Positions 23,301 through 38,370 of a stretch of DNA of 64,000 bases are shown here, one piece after another; the stretch's first letter is position 1; every line of letters begins with the position of its first letter. The notes under the pieces are model-generated. The model had not been told where the DNA came from, did no database searches, and saw only the letters and a program-made list of their open reading frames with translations. This stretch comes from Archegozetes longisetosus (lineage: Eukaryota > Arthropoda > Arachnida > Sarcoptiformes > Trhypochthoniidae): the NCBI GenBank assembly GCA_018873245.2, contig JAEMBT020000005.1, positions 8,542,001-8,606,000 of the forward strand, read 5' to 3'. The translations under genes and the position numbers were made by a program.

Positions 23301-26300
23301 ATGCGTCTACATATATCTAAGGATCAGTTCATACATGTATTAGATGAAACATCTAAACAATCAATTTGGATGACGTGCTACCTGGGTCTTTCTAATTGAA
23401 AATCACCCCTCAACCATAACATCAGTTCTCTTTGGTATCTATACATTCTTTTCACGTCAGTTACTGTATTTCTCGATGTTATTGATTGTCATTTTGTCAA
23501 ATCCAAGCAAAACTTTATGAGTTAGAGTTTAATTTGGATTCAACCATTAGGGAATAAAACAAAGTTATTGAACGATCAATAAGAACAATACAATTGCATG
23601 ACTTATGTGTTAATATTGACTCACATAACTTATGTCTTTCAGTTAGTACCAGTTTGAAACATTTTTCTCCTGATACCTCTTTCTTTTTTCATCCAATTTA
23701 AAGGCACACAAAACAAGTTGTTATTCAATCTAAATGTTTTATCTTTGTTTGCTTATAATTTTTTAGAACTTATAATCAATAGTAAATAATTACATTTTAT
23801 TATGAATAGTTTTTGAAAAACTTTCCTTCCAACTTGTTTACGCCAATGTAATCAACATCAATCAAAACGCATTTCTACTTTTTCAAATCAAACTAAAAAT
23901 AAGATACTTCATATTGAGATTGTCAAACCTCATAACAACTGATATTTAGCTTGAGTGAATATCTAGATTTTTTCATAACAAAAGTTATATTTGATTCAAT
24001 CGATCATTTGTCAACTTGATAGATTGAATCGGATCTAATCGTATAGTTAATAAAGAAAACATCTCATGCTTTAGAAAGTCTGTTTCAGTGGTCAAACTTG
24101 AGCGTTAGAAAAGCTTCATTAGCTTTTCACTAGGTTTACCTTTTCTATTTGAATCACAATTATATCAACAATACAGGAATGGAATGAACAGAATGACCAA
24201 AAGTAGTCAAAGTTTGCAGTCCTAAATATAATGTTTAGATTCTGAAATAAGTTTCCGATCAACATGATAACATGAAAAATTGATAGTGAAGTGATTAAAT
24301 GTTAACAAAATGCAAACGAGTGATCTACTATTCTATTAAAAGGTTATAAATCTAGTTGCTATACTTTTAGTGCACATGCTTCATATGCAAGTAATGCTTA
24401 TATTTGTGACAGTATCGTTTAAGATGCAATTCTAATAAAACTTTAATAATTCTTACCTATTATTCATTTGTTTTTGTGTAGATTCAAGTAAAATAGCTCT
24501 GTACTGAGAAAAACATCTTTTTGGGCTCAGTCGGAATCGATTTACTCGATTCTGATCCTAAGCAACGCATTAAACTTAATAATATATGACATGAAAAAAT
24601 ATTTATAAATAATAGCAAACACAATAAAGTTCATATTAATAACAATAAAATAATTGAAAGAACAACAGCTTACAGGAAACGTACTATTCTAGATCATGAC
24701 TCAATACTTTTAATTTACTTTTAGTTTACTTTTGATTTACTCCACTCTATCAACTGAAACACTTTTAGATTGTTTTCCATTTTCAAAAAGTAATTTTAGA
24801 CAGAAACAAGTTTTTTATCGTTTCGAGTAAAGGCACTCACCATCAAATGTAATAATGCTTGATATGTCACTTATAACTTTTGAGAGGAAGTCCTATTCTG
24901 TAAAAAGTCGGAACAGCTCTTTAGTTAGAATCGAATAGATCAGTATTTTCTCAGTTTTTTCTTCTCGTTTATGGTTTCATTTTCGGTTGATTTGCAATCC
25001 TGTCGCGCAAACCTGTTAAGTAATAAAAATAAATAAATAATCTGCAAACAGTTTTTTCAGTTTAATAGATGTTATTTTGTCCCACATAACATGCTACAGA
25101 TTAACGTAAGCTATAATTTCGTTGTTTATGTGTTCCTACAGAGATTCATATTTAAATAATTAACACAGCTATCAATCGATTGCACCGTTTATATCAAAAT
25201 GAATATTTCAAATATTTCTTAATAGAGAAAACTGTTCTATCATTTATGTTATATTTCAATCATTTTTAGCTAAGTTATGAAATGATTCTATTTTAGTCGT
25301 AACGAGAATATGATTTTATATTCTTTATTTACTTTCGAATTATATATTAACAAAATTCACGTAAGGATATCATCATTTATTTTCTAGGCATTAATAAAAG
25401 TGAGCTATTTCATCAATGTATCTTTGACTATTAACGTGTCTTAACAGAGTAATCATCTAAAAAAATCTTTATGGAAACAAAGTTGATACGCGTTAAAAGC
25501 GTGGAAAACTTTTCCGCTTGGGTACATTTCGCTGATGAACATAATAGTGCATATTCATTTTCTCCGAATAAACCCTATTTAAATGCCTTGAAAATCAGAC
25601 AAGACTAGGGACTCATTTGGATTAAGCAACTTCCGCTACTAGTTAAATTAAAAATGACTTAGCGCTCAATATCTATCTAAAATGTGAAGTTGTCGTATAT
25701 AGACATTTAAGGTGATTTGGTTAACTGTATAATTGACAGCTTAAAAGTTGCGATCAAATCGTAATATTTTTCCATCGTAACAGTAAACACTGATTGGTAA
25801 TGAAATAGTTTCTAGTAATAGTAATAAAAATAGATATTAATTATTAAATAACTTGATGTGAAATAAAAACAAAATTTTCCTTTAAATAAGAAATTTCCAA
25901 TTAGAATCGTCAATAGGTCTAAATGATTTCACCTTCTAATTTCGATCTTACAGCAGATAAGTGGATACAAAGGCTTTGCAATCAATCTGAGAGTTATCGC
26001 GCGAGATCGCATTTTCAAGTTTTGATCAATTTTTAAATTACCTTAAACTTGACTATTTATAGGCACCAGATAAATGATTTGTTCGAATGCAACTTGATAT
26101 TTTTAGTTCGTTCGTGTTACTCTGTAGAAAAGTTAATTAAAGCTTCTGCGAATTATGGAAAAATACTTGTGATAGGAGAAAATCTTATTTTGTAAGAGCT
26201 AATAAAGTATTATTTATTCGAATTCATTTATGAGCTCAGATAGAAGTGCTCTCAATGTTCATCTACTTTTATGGCTACTGGCATAAAGTTGACTGCAAGT

Positions 26301-29300
26301 TAGGAAAGAACTGAAAATCTTGTTATTACAAGTTAGGGCTTAAGATGAGTTTTGATTGTTGACACTTAGCATTATCAATCAATATTAGATGATGACAAAT
26401 GGCGTATCTATATTAAAAGTCTATACTGCAGACTCAAGCTCGCAATGGATTGTGACAGATGAAAAAACTTGATATTACATTAAGTAAATTAAAACTCATG
26501 TCTGCTCACAATGCATTAAATGCCATGATTATTTCATTTTTAAATATTCATTAAAGGCTAGATTTTCAAGTGAAATAGTATAAAGTGTGCTATTAAGAGT
26601 ATTAATTATTATTTTAAAGGTTACTCAATATAGATCACAAGGACACATATGGAATACATATGTCTTTATTATATTTAGACTAAATTACAAGCCTTTCATC
26701 AGCAAGTGCTCTTTAGCAGTAATTACCGCTTGTGTGACTTATATGGTATAACCTTTAGCGATATTCGACTTATTGATGAAAACTACGATATTTAGGGAGA
26801 AAAGATAGAACTTGTTTAATTATAGTAATCGTATGAAATATGCTTTTATAAATGTAAAATTGATTTACTAAAGCATAAATTAATTTCAAGTATTATATGA
26901 AACATTTAATGGTAGTTTAATTTGTCGGTAGCCTAACATTTAGGTAAGACATAACATAGAGTTCCTATGGAAACATTCATTTGCATTCAATAAGAGTTTA
27001 CAACGAATGAACAATACTTCAGCTATTATTAATACGCTGGTGATAAAATAAACTAATTAGGTAAAAAGGTTACTAGTTTCTAGTTATAATAATCAAAATA
27101 TTCGAGTTAATACACTATGGGACGTGACTTTGGCGCATTCCTACATTTAACGTTAATGTTGGCATACAATCAAATGTTATGACTTTGTATGAATTAGCTT
27201 TTAGTTTATAGGCTTATAGTTTAGCGAAAATACGAGAGTCTATTGTGAGTAGGAATAGATGTTCTAAAGCTATCAAACAGGGAGAGAACTCCACATTTTT
27301 ACCAGAAGATAATTGCGTCACTAGAGAGATGATGCTAGGAATAAGCCCTAGAACAACAATTGTTTGCAATTGTAATTGACAGCTCAGTGCAAATAAAGCA
27401 ACAAAAAAATTAGTTTATTATCTGCTTTTGTTTGCCTAACTTTGAAAGGAACGAGTAGTTCTTTAATTCTTAATCACGATAAAGATTTTCCTAAATATCT
27501 TTGTTCAATTATTTTTCTACATCGTTTCCAACCTAATGGTTGATAGTTTGTGAACAACTAAATTAGTTGACAGTCCAAGCCATTCTGTCGTCTTATATTA
27601 AGTTTTATTATCTAATGATCAATTTCTATATGTCTTTTTTTCCGAGTTAGATTTATATGTAGAGCAGTGTCGAAGCCGGTAAAAGACTGAAGGGCATAGA
27701 TTGTTCATCTTCAATCAAAAGTTTAGATCTAGAGTGGTTCACAAAAAGAAAGGCTCGTTTTTCTTATAGAACTTAAGTTGGCTTAAGCCAAATAATTTTC
27801 TTATAACTGAATGACTATGAATAGGATAGTGGCAAACAATACGAATTTTGAACTAGCTCAATACTCACACAAAGCTTATAAAGCCGACACTCAAAATTTT
27901 CTGGCTTCGCCACTCATATAGAGTAAACTAACACTCTAGTAAAACATATATCAATAGTTGCTAATATCAAATAGTAACTTATCTAATAAACTCAAGTATT
28001 AGGCTATATTTCAATCAACTCAATGAAATTGAAGTACACTTTTTGGAGATATTGCCTACCGTTACTGTTCGTTGCATTTATTCCCTAAAATATTACGAAA
28101 TATGAATTATTTATAGAGTAGTGATAATAAGTATTATAACAGAATAATAAGCAAGTATCGAGAGTTGAAGCTAAAAAATTTGATTAGTCGACTTACGTTA
28201 TTTTACAATCATTTTTAGCTATACTCCATCACTATTTGTTCATTTGGTCCCTTCTATCTGATCATAAATCTAATGGTATTTGCAAGCATTATATTACGTT
28301 TTCATTCTCTTATCCAATTTTAAAAATGCGCAACAATAACAATATATTTCACTTTATATTCTCTATATCTTTTACTTATAGTATTGTTTACTGTTTTTTG
28401 TCCAATAAACTTTTGTTTTTATACTTTTGTTTTCACTGAGATAATTATATATTGTATTCATATAATTTGACAAATAGATTGCTTTTATTTTACCAACCAA
28501 TACATGGGATAAATCGAGTTTAAAGATCCTTGGTTTGGTTATAATTTGTTCACTACATCTAATACTGGAAGGCATTAAACTTGCTTTATTTGCTTTCGGA
28601 AATATTTATTCTAAAAGAAATGTTTTTCAGTGACAAAAGAATGCCATTAGAGAGCTTTATTTACGATGACTCGATCAAAAATATAGAACGTTTGTAACCC
28701 TTGGCTTGCTTATGTCTCAAACTGATAAACTGTCTTCCAGGAGATATCCGAGGCTGAGTAAACATCACAGCAAACCATTCATATTAAACTATGGAACAAT
28801 ATACTCAATATTTTCTTGTCTGCTTCTAAAATAGTGCCGAGTGTTTTATAAATTTAATGTTTAGCTTCTTCAGACTGAAAAGGCTGAGTATGTGCATACT
28901 TGTCAGGCTTGTCATAGAATAGCATCTTCTAAAAAATTGATAACTGCTAACTGAAGCGAAAAATAAATCTCACATCATATTGCATAAAGAATTTACAATA
29001 TTGTAGTCAAAGTGCAGTTCTTCAGTGTCAAGCTCACTACAGCTTCAATAATTGATTTTGAAGTAAAATAAAAGTTTATGCACTATTAATGCACGCACTG
29101 ATAGAAAAGGAAAATATTTTAATAATGAAATAGCCGTTCACTAAAAACATTTAGAGTATAGACCAAACAATTTTATACAGTATTAATGATAATATTCAAT
29201 ACAATATGGGATCAGTTCACCTACAGGCCTAACAGGATATATACATAAAAATTTATACTATAAGTACAATAAAACATATTAAATATGGAAATTACAATAC

Positions 29301-32300
29301 GTGAGGCATTAACACAATCGAGAGAATGTGAGAAAAAGCGACTGTGAATTTCCATTTTTTATAAACTATATTCACTACTATTTGCATCAAAAGTCTATGG
29401 AGTATTTAGAATTAGCGCAAACTTTAATCAATAAGTGAGGTATCAAAAGTAGAGCATTCAAATAGTTCAAACAAACCACTTTTTTCATTGTTAATATTTC
29501 TCATATAATGCACATAACTTACAGAATGTATAGAATAATAATGCATACAATTTTACAGAAAATTTAACGAAAGCTTATACTTCTATAAACGCAAGTAATT
29601 AGTCAACTTTCTCTAAGAAATGAAGCGTCAAATTTATGATAGTTTTCATTTTTTTTTTTGAGCACACGTCAATACATATCTAATTAAAAATAAGAATAAT
29701 TTTTATTTTGTTTGATTAATAAGATCTGACATAAAGTAAAGAACTTTAAGAGTGAAAAAAAACAAAAAGAAAAATGAAATGAAAACAAAATGAAAGTGAG
29801 AACATTTCGCAAGCCAGACTTTGGACTGAAATGATTTTATGAAAACTCATTAGCATACTCTTAGAATCATTAGTAACTTAAGAGCAGGTATTTCAATTTA
29901 ACTTCATACGTTGAAACTCCTAAAAACTGGTTTGAATAACTTGAATTTGACTTTTGTCGAAATGTAATTCTGATTTAAAAGGAATAAAGAAATGGCAGTA
30001 GGCTTAATGTGACACGAATTGAGGCCTCTGCTAAGGAAGAGCTAAATTTAGGACTAAAACTCAGTATAGCAAATAATTACTTTGAAAATGATTGTGTTAG
30101 AACTGAGTAACTTGACAGTTGAGTTCATATCCGACAGCATTCTGAGAATATTTGCCTCTATTGAAAACTCTCTAATGACATTGTCTACAATGGCACGTTT
30201 TCATATACATTATACGGATATTATTTAAAATTTTGAGCATACCTTTGCGTCTGATAGTACTTATTAGTGGGTGTGTTAAATTCATGAAAATAATCTGACA
30301 AATGCATATAAGTTATATGGCTTTAGCAGTAATACAAACCATGATCATCAGTAAGACTGATTAATACACTACGAAAACTATCACGTCTCATCTTAATTGA
30401 CTACGAGACACAACTTCATTACAACATAATGTATATTCATTTTATTTACTCAATTCCTAAATAAATTATAGCTTCCGGACCTCATATGCCGTTATGATTA
30501 GATAAAAATTTAATTAAGATATTTGTTATGAATAGAAACAGTCCTCAAAATGCACTTCATATGAGAAATAAGGCATAGCATGAAAAGCAGATCTAGACTA
30601 ACAAATAGAGAAAAAATTACTTTTATTTTGATCACAATCATAGGCAGATCCGTGCGATTCCTCTTTCTGTTGATTATGTGGTTCAATGTTATCTTCAATA
30701 ATACGGGAAAAGAGGAATTAATTAAACAAAAGCGTCAAGTGTTACACATTGAGTCGTATAATACTTGTGAAAAATGAGCAATTAATACGATATATAGAGA
30801 TTCACATTTGTATATTATCGACAGTATTGAGTTTCATATAGTTTTATATATAATGCACAACTTATTCAATAGGTTTCAAATTATTTGAACTGTTCAAACA
30901 ACTTTTTATCATTGAATTCAATTGACAAAAGTGTTACAAATACAAGTCTAATAGTAGCAATACTTGACAAACTGGAGTACTTGTCTTAATTGACAACCGA
31001 AGATAGTTTGAGTAAACGTTATTTCATACATATATATATATATATATAACTAGAAGTAACTTACAAGTATTATAAGTGAAAAGTAAGTTTCAAAATGAAA
31101 TGTTCATTTAGTTGACTGAAAACCCAATACAACAACTACTATATGGTAAGCAATCAATTTTTGATGTGACGTCAATCTAAACGTGTAGAGCTTTTCAGTT
31201 GAGGTACAAATTGACAAATCTTACTATAGATATCAATAAATATTACGGCAATGGATGACAAATGCGTCGATCAAAAATTGTTATAACCAATAATACCGAA
31301 CAGATAGAGAGTGAGACTCGCAGTGACTGCACTCTATAGTGACTATTTCACTATTTAGGTGATAGAAAGCTTGTGCTAATGTTCCGCCCTTTAAGAAAAT
31401 GCCTTATAATAAACATGGTGTAAATATTGTGTGCCAACACTTATGTCTATCATCTAGTGCTCTCTCTCGGTTCATAATATCGTTTAGATATGCTTCAGAT
31501 CTGCTTTGCCTATCTCTAAATACGCTTCTCATATACAGCTTTTGATGCACTTGAGCTTTAGCTCTTTATAACTCTCGCTTTACCATATTCACTTCTTATC
31601 CAACTTACGAGTTTGATCGTAAAATTGTTGTCTACTTTACCACCACTCATTTATTATTCTTCTACAGCATTCACTATTTTTACTGCTTTACTACAGGTCT
31701 AATCTGTTCTTATTATTGTACTGATCTATCCTCTTCACATTAATGTTTAACTTATGCTAAAATAGGATTTAGAATAATGAGCTGTATTTTGCTAAACTAT
31801 ACTCTAATAGATGTTTATCTCAAATTAATTGAAGCACTTCTAACTTGTCGTTCAGTTGGGACTTACGGGCTATGGCTCGTGATATTTAACTTATTTTATA
31901 TAAATTCTAAATATAGATATTAATAAAGTTTTATTCTGGAATTTATGGCACGAATTAAAATACTGATAACGTTATGCGATTGTGTAAAGCTATTCCCCAT
32001 TACGTTTTTATCCTAATTTATTGATTTTCGGCATTCCGAACATTTTATTAACCCTTAATCATTCACTATTCCCTACAACTACACGACTGTTCTTTCCCAA
32101 CATCTAAATGCCGATTCTTTAGGACTTTATATTACAACAACCTTTAGTTTTATTCAGCTTCGAGTTTTCAGATATCTTTTGATTTGACTGTCAGATCTGT
32201 TCCCATATTCTGTTTACAACTTGTTGACTTACAAGTTAATAACATAAGTGTCACTTCTCATGATATCATGATAAACAGATAAACCCCAACTTGAGCAATC

Positions 32301-34255
32301 ATTGCTGCTTCTATAACAAGAAATAAGGAGTTTTCTATGTTTGCAAATTCTGTACTTCAATTAATGCCTGAGATCTGTATTCACAATAGTGTCAAATTCA
32401 TGATTAAAATCACAAATTTGATTTGTTTTCAAAAAATGTCATCTTAAACGATTCATAAAATTTAGAAAAACAACTTACCGTTTGTTTATTTCCCAAAAAT
32501 TCGCAAATTCTACAATATTAATGGCAAAACTAAACTCTTTCTCTGGATCTCAAAATCTTCCTGATTATCTATTTTTAAGTGTCGAGTATTTCAGACTTTA
32601 ATAGGCCTCGATATCTAACAAAAATGATGCTTTTGTACCAATAGGAGCAACAAAACTTCATGCTCAGATTATCTTAACTATGATTTGAATAGATCTTCGC
32701 TTGTTTGTGATCAGACTCAAGGGATATAAGTGGTAATCATAAGATTGGCCAACAGTGAATCGCAAAACAAGTTTGGTATATTGATCTTAAACAAGGTTGA
32801 CTTTCAGCTGCGATTGTAATGAGTCTATTGCATAAGACTATCAAATATCGATTAAATTATGACCTATTCATCTACCATCTATGTGTGCCAACTCTCTAAC
32901 AAAACAAATCTCATTTATCTCAACGTGTCACTAACTTATCAGCACTTTGTACAAAACGTTAACTTATCTGAATAATTCCGAGTCATATATAAAAAATTGT
33001 GACTGCTCAGCTCTTTTGACTGTGCTGTAGAGATTCAATATTTGCATTAAAGATTGAGTCTACAATATAAAAGACTCTTAGCATAAATGCCTCTACACAA
33101 CAGTTACAGGTAGAGTTTCTTAGTAGCTCAAAACAAATTTTACTCAACGTTCAACAAAATTTTTCGAAGCCTAAGTTTGAAAACTGAATTTAATGCAATC
33201 GAGTTTGATTGTCGAGAATTAACTGAGCGCAAGAATAAATAGAATTTAGGTCCTTCATCAAATTGAGGGTTGATTCAATTCGTACTATAAGCGGATATTT
33301 GGAATTTTTAACTCCTTACATGTGCGTAATAATAAATATGTTTATTTTGTTTCCTGTTCTAATTGAAAACGCCAGTCAATACTAATTTTCATATTCTGGT
33401 TTCTGACTCTTAAACCCAGCTTTATTTCATTATTCAATGAATTGAGTAGTACTGACGCATTTGTAGGCCACTTTCCACCTGATTTTATTCTAACAATTCA
33501 TTAAGATATCATCACAAGTTTTATAGCACATGTTTTGCGTAGTGATTTGCGTAATAAATAATCTGAAACAAATGATCCTATATTTCTGTCATTTTAATTT
33601 ATGAGGTTATAAAATAAAATTAAGATTCCTTCAAATAATTCAATACTGGTAAGATTTGAATTTTTCAGTATTTATAATCTTGAAGCGACCCCTAAAGCGA
33701 AATTTTGTAAATAAGCATAAGAATTAGCTTAACACAAACTATTAGATTAGACAGAACAATTAAGTTTATTTTGCAGATTTTATTTATACAAAAGGACTTT
33801 CTATTCTATCTTGTAAATAATTGCCTAGAAACTTGTGCTAAAGCTACTTTTGTTTATTTTAATAAATTAAAATGTAATGTTAAGCAAGAATTTTTGGCTT
33901 TCAGCACTTTGCTTAAAGACTCTTTACATTACAATTCTGAACAGATCTAATTTATTTATTAAAAGCATAGCACTGAGTAAACATAATAGAGACTTAGAAT
34001 TCAACCTCATAATATATTTTAGTTGAAATCTGAAAATTACTAATTTAATTTTTCACTACAAATTTGTGAAGGATTGTAAATTCATCATTCATAGGATTTT
34101 ATACGTTGTATTCACTAAAATGACAGTTCTTCCCAATGTTGAAATTGCGTTATAAGAGGTTTTTTTAGAAACTTTAGCTTTAAGTTAAATGAGTATAATT
34201 GGGTACTCGATATATTCCGAGTAAACAAAACTTAATCTAATAGTGCTTCAGACAA

Positions 34256-34359
34256 TGATTGCGTGTGCCAACAACATCCTTATAGAAGTAACTCAATATA
34301 CATTTTATGCTATTAAATTTACTGAATATATATAAAAATGTTGTTGACACATACAATCA
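34256..34359. ncRNA. miRNA-precursor-like hairpin
   Basis: The 22-nt arm at 34256-34277 (core ATTGCGTGTGCCAACAACAT) pairs with 34338-34359 at 20 of 22 positions, including one G:U pair, across a loop of about 60 nt. Arm length and near-perfect pairing fit an animal pre-miRNA, but the loop is long and I do not recognise either arm as a known miRNA. Strand is undetermined. A palindromic repeat is the alternative. Confidence 0.3.
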
Positions 34360-34530
34360 ACTTGGTATTTTGAACTCATCAGAGGTAATGACCAACCTAT
34401 CCAATTCCTTAAACAGATTCAGCATAGAAAATATTCTGTACATGCTATAACGCTAATACGTGCAAATCATTTTTATGACTTCAAAAACCTTGCAAATACT
34501 AAACATTTTTTTAGTCTAGATTTCACCCTT

Positions 34531-34633
34531 TTGTTGTCAGAGATCACGCTCGCAATACAAAATTAATTCAACTCTAAATACAGAGCATTATCAAATGTAA
34601 CTCAACTTATGACTTAAGCGTGATCTCCAACAA
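34531..34633. ncRNA. second hairpin close by, miRNA-like
   Basis: TTGTTGTCAGAGATCACGCT at 34531-34550 pairs with AGCGTGATCTCCAACAA at 34617-34633, with a three-base bulge, and the loop is 66 nt. It lies about 170 bp from the previous hairpin and has similar size. It could be a second member of a small-RNA cluster or an unrelated inverted repeat. Confidence 0.25.
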
Positions 34634-35768
34634 TAAAGAAATTTTCACTGGGTATTTCACAAGTTTTTCAATGTGATTCAATACAAATGTTAATAACGAT
34701 ATCATGTTCACGTGTGATGAGTTGACGAGAAAATTTCAATGCTTTCTATTTATTTCACGCGGATATTCTATAATAGGTTAGTGTCCAATTATTTCTACAG
34801 ATTAACAAAGTTTATAAATTATATAAATGATCGACAAATCAGTAATCGATATCCCAAGATATTTAAAAGTTAAACAACTATTAAGTTTAGAAAGAATTTC
34901 GAAACAATTCTGGAAATGCGTAAATCATTTATTGAGATGACAAAAAGGTTGGGAATCGGATCAATTAGCAAAGAGAACTTTTGTTATAATAGAAAAAAAT
35001 TTTGTTATGGAACAGGATATTAACAAAGTTTGAAGAAAAGGAATAATTGATACAAATAATAGATAAATGTCTAAACATTGATTGCCTTTATGTAAATCAA
35101 TGTTATATTAGTACCTACACCATTCAAATAACTTCAGGCGATTGTCAATAATTGAATTTATGTTTCGGTTTAGAAGTTTGTTTATTCTTTCTTAAGTCAA
35201 GCTCACTGTTGAAAAGAGGTAAAACATTTATCGATTAGAGCCACTAATTGTTTCCGCAATTTTGATAAGTACCCCAAGGATTTGGATGTCGAAAACATGT
35301 TTCAAGATTTACCCTCGAATGAATTACACAGTTTTTAATTTTAATATTGAAGTAATTAAAAAATAAGCCAATCTTAATGGGAGTTATTTAAAAGAGTTAT
35401 TTATTGATTATCTTTATATGGAATACTTTATTCCTGAAGAATATTCTATGATTTTTAAAGAATCGGGTTTGAAAAAGCCACCGATCCTTTACCACTATTG
35501 TGGTGAAGTTCTTTTAGAGTTGACGAATTTTTAAAAATCTCCTTTTAAGACATAAAACGACCACTTATTCGTTTGAACCATTCCTTGTAGTATTTGATCA
35601 TTTCGACAGTCTGTCACATTTGAATTCGCTTGGATTGATAGTAATCAACTTAGAGCCTAAACCATTGGTAAGTATTGCAGAATATTTTACAAGTATGAAG
35701 AAATTAGTTTGACAATGCGCCAAACTTATTTGCTAATATTATTGTTATTTCCAAATCACAAATTTATT

Positions 35769-36053
35769 TGGGTTACCCTTCTGTTCAAGGCTCGAGAGTA
35801 CAAGGTTTGAGAATGAGGTACTCACGTCATTACCGCAATATTTTCCCACGCTTAGCGCGCTACGTGCAGTATTCCCTTTACCTAACCTAACTAAACTTTA
35901 TTATTACAATGTTACTGGTGTTATATTTAAGTAAACTAGGCTAGGTAAGAAAAATGGAGTATAAATCATGCTTAGATAGAGTAGAAATTGTGATAGCGAC
36001 ACCAGTGCTTAATACTCAAACCCTAGACGAACCTTGAACCGCAAGATAACCTT
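35769..36053. repeat. 285-bp fold-back MITE
   Basis: The left end GGTTACCCTTCTGTTCAAGG pairs with the right end near 36030-36051 (GGTTATCTTGCGGTTCAAGG reversed). Matching continues through GGTTTGAG-AT, the ACT block, and inner CCTAACCTAACTA-like sequence near 35882-35892, paired with CTAGGCTAGG near 35938. Arms are about 125 bp and diverged. No ORF is present. Confidence 0.65.
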
Positions 36054-38223
36054 TATTTGAATTTGGCCTGAGTATCGAAGCGAATGCGACTGTGATTACC
36101 GTAATCAATGTAAATTCATACACCTTATTTGCAATGATTGTTATGTAAGTTGCGTTATCTCTTAAGTGATTTATCAAAATTAGAAGTATTTTTCGTTCAA
36201 TATTGTGGGAAAATGTTATATCAAGAGGATGCTTATTGATTCATTAATGAAGTCTTCGTGAAACCACTTTTCAAGACATGTTAATGTATGATATAACAAC
36301 GACAATTATTGAACAGAAATGGCAAATTGAATTCTAAGAAATTCAGGGATAATTACAAACTGAGGTTCAATCAAATTGTTTTCTGTAGGATGAGTGAATC
36401 GTTTGAACGCTTGAACATGTCAAAGTTTGGATACCAAAAGATTCGTTCATCACTAAAGCTAAATTCAACTTCTCTTAATAGTACTTTCAAGGTTTGATAA
36501 AAAATTTGCAACCATTTTGAGTGTGATTTTAAAATCAAATTTGAAGTGAAGCGAAGATTCAAAATTTCTGAATGATAAAGATATAAAATTTACTACAAAT
36601 TTGTTTCGGCAACTTATTGACAACTGTTGTAATGTTTAATGCTAGCATTTGAAGATATCAAACAATTCAATAATGCCAACAGAGTAAAGGACTTAATAAT
36701 GTCAATCACTTCGATTCTAAAGTTAGTTTCTGTTAATATGAGTTTTCGCTTCGGTTTCGTATGTCTTACTACTCACTGAATTTTTGTTGACTTAAGTTCC
36801 AACATATTAGGCTTGTTTCTATTGCCTAGAAGTTGGGCTAATATTTGAATTGATAGATATTTGAGATAATGTTCTGTTCTTTAAATAGTTTGGGCGTTTG
36901 AACTGATGCAAAAGTTAAATAAGTCAAGGTTTGAACATAACATTTGTTAAATATCATACTAGAGATCGGATATTTCAAAAAATACCTATACACATGTCAA
37001 TTAGCGTCATCTCAACCTTACATAACTTGCTTGAGGAATTCAACTTTTTTTATCTTATTTACGTTCTTAATTATTCAAAGGATTTAAATAGGAATCTATT
37101 CCTAACTTAAGTACTTGAAATATATTTTTAAATAGTTATTTACTTTGAGAACTATTAGATCTGACAAAACAGGGCCGCTTCTGAGGATGTTCATAGAAAA
37201 CAAGCGAACATCTATTCAGACAATGTCTGATGATATTTATGGTACGAAAGTTCGTTGCCTCTCATTTTGTGATTTAGCCTCTGGTATATAATTAAACTGA
37301 TTATTGTTTAATTGTTCGTTTTTGTGTAGCTCTACAGTAACCTGAAAACAAGGTTCAAGCAAATTGTTGTTTTATACATTTTTCATTGCTACTAGATTGC
37401 TACTTTTCGCTCAACAAGTTCAATACATAGAATGTTCGAGTTTTAAAAGTTAAATAAACTTCATTTTTGCCACTTTTTAATTGAAGTTTTCGTAAATCTT
37501 TTATTTTTAGTCCATATTCATTAGAATCCGATAATCGTCAATTAGAAACGTATAACTGCACAACAACAGCATAAGATCATAATTTTTGTGTTAATTGTCC
37601 AAATTATAAAGGGCTAAATTTAATAAACTGTCATTAAAAATGATTATTCAGATGTTTTTTTTTTTTTCGGAAGGTTTCATGTCAAATGAATATTAATGCT
37701 TGCTGAATACTTCGCACCAATGCTGTTGCACACAATCAATTTAAGATGACTTTATTTTTAAAGAATAGCAGATCTTTTCAGAAGATAAACAGTCAAATTG
37801 AGATAAATCTGAAAAAAATTGCAGTCACTCTTATCTTAACTATGCATTACATAAGATACTAAGTTATACAAAGTTCTCACGGAATTATATTACATTGAAG
37901 TTTCTATTCAGAGCATATAATTATTTTACGAAAGACCAGAAATCAAAGCCAATTATTAAAAGAGCTACAAAAGACAACATTTTCCTGCATTCACTTCAAT
38001 AAATTGTAATAAAATTGCAATATGATATAAGACCCAAACAATTTTTATTCAAGTTAACTTCATTTTAATTCAATTAGACATAATTAAAATACTATTGTAA
38101 TACAATTTAGAGAAAACAATAATTATTATATCATTAACTGCTCACTAAATCATACTTAAGAAAGTGTTCATTCGTATTATCCTAAACACTTCTTGAAATG
38201 ATAGCAAACTAAAAGTGAATGCA

Positions 38224-38370
38224 ATGCAACAGGAATTGCAAAGTCGGTTTGATGGCAAACAAGTAATCACTCGAGATATGAAACGGCAAGTTCTGTCCCT
38301 TATTGGCCTCTCCTTCGTGTGGTCCATATCCTACATGCTCGCTAGTGCAACGGATTCAGTTTGTGACTAA
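38224..38370 (+). CDS. candidate small ORF or terminal exon, unrecognised
   Basis: A 48-codon frame starts at ATG 38224, ends at TAA 38368-38370, and is open for a few codons upstream. It encodes QQELQSRFDGKQVITRDMKR followed by a hydrophobic stretch (QVLSLIGLSFVWSISYMLAS). Codon use is more GC-rich than the flanks, which is how real exons look in this window. No upstream exon could be joined. It may be a last exon of a membrane protein, a pseudogene piece, or chance. Confidence 0.2.
   Translation: MQQELQSRFDGKQVITRDMKRQVLSLIGLSFVWSISYMLASATDSVCD

Noticed and set aside
28236..28575. overlapping 67-aa ORFs on both strands
   Set aside because: Low-complexity AT-driven composition and no recognisable motif.
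30510..30777. overlapping sense and antisense ORFs of about 62-65 aa
   Set aside because: Short, mutually antisense, without domains. Expected by chance.
31030..31048. (TA)n run as a regulatory element
   Set aside because: A simple microsatellite, common in AT-rich genomes.
36309..36562. overlapping 62- and 63-aa ORFs on opposite strands
   Set aside because: Antisense shadows of each other, with no domain and no splice context.
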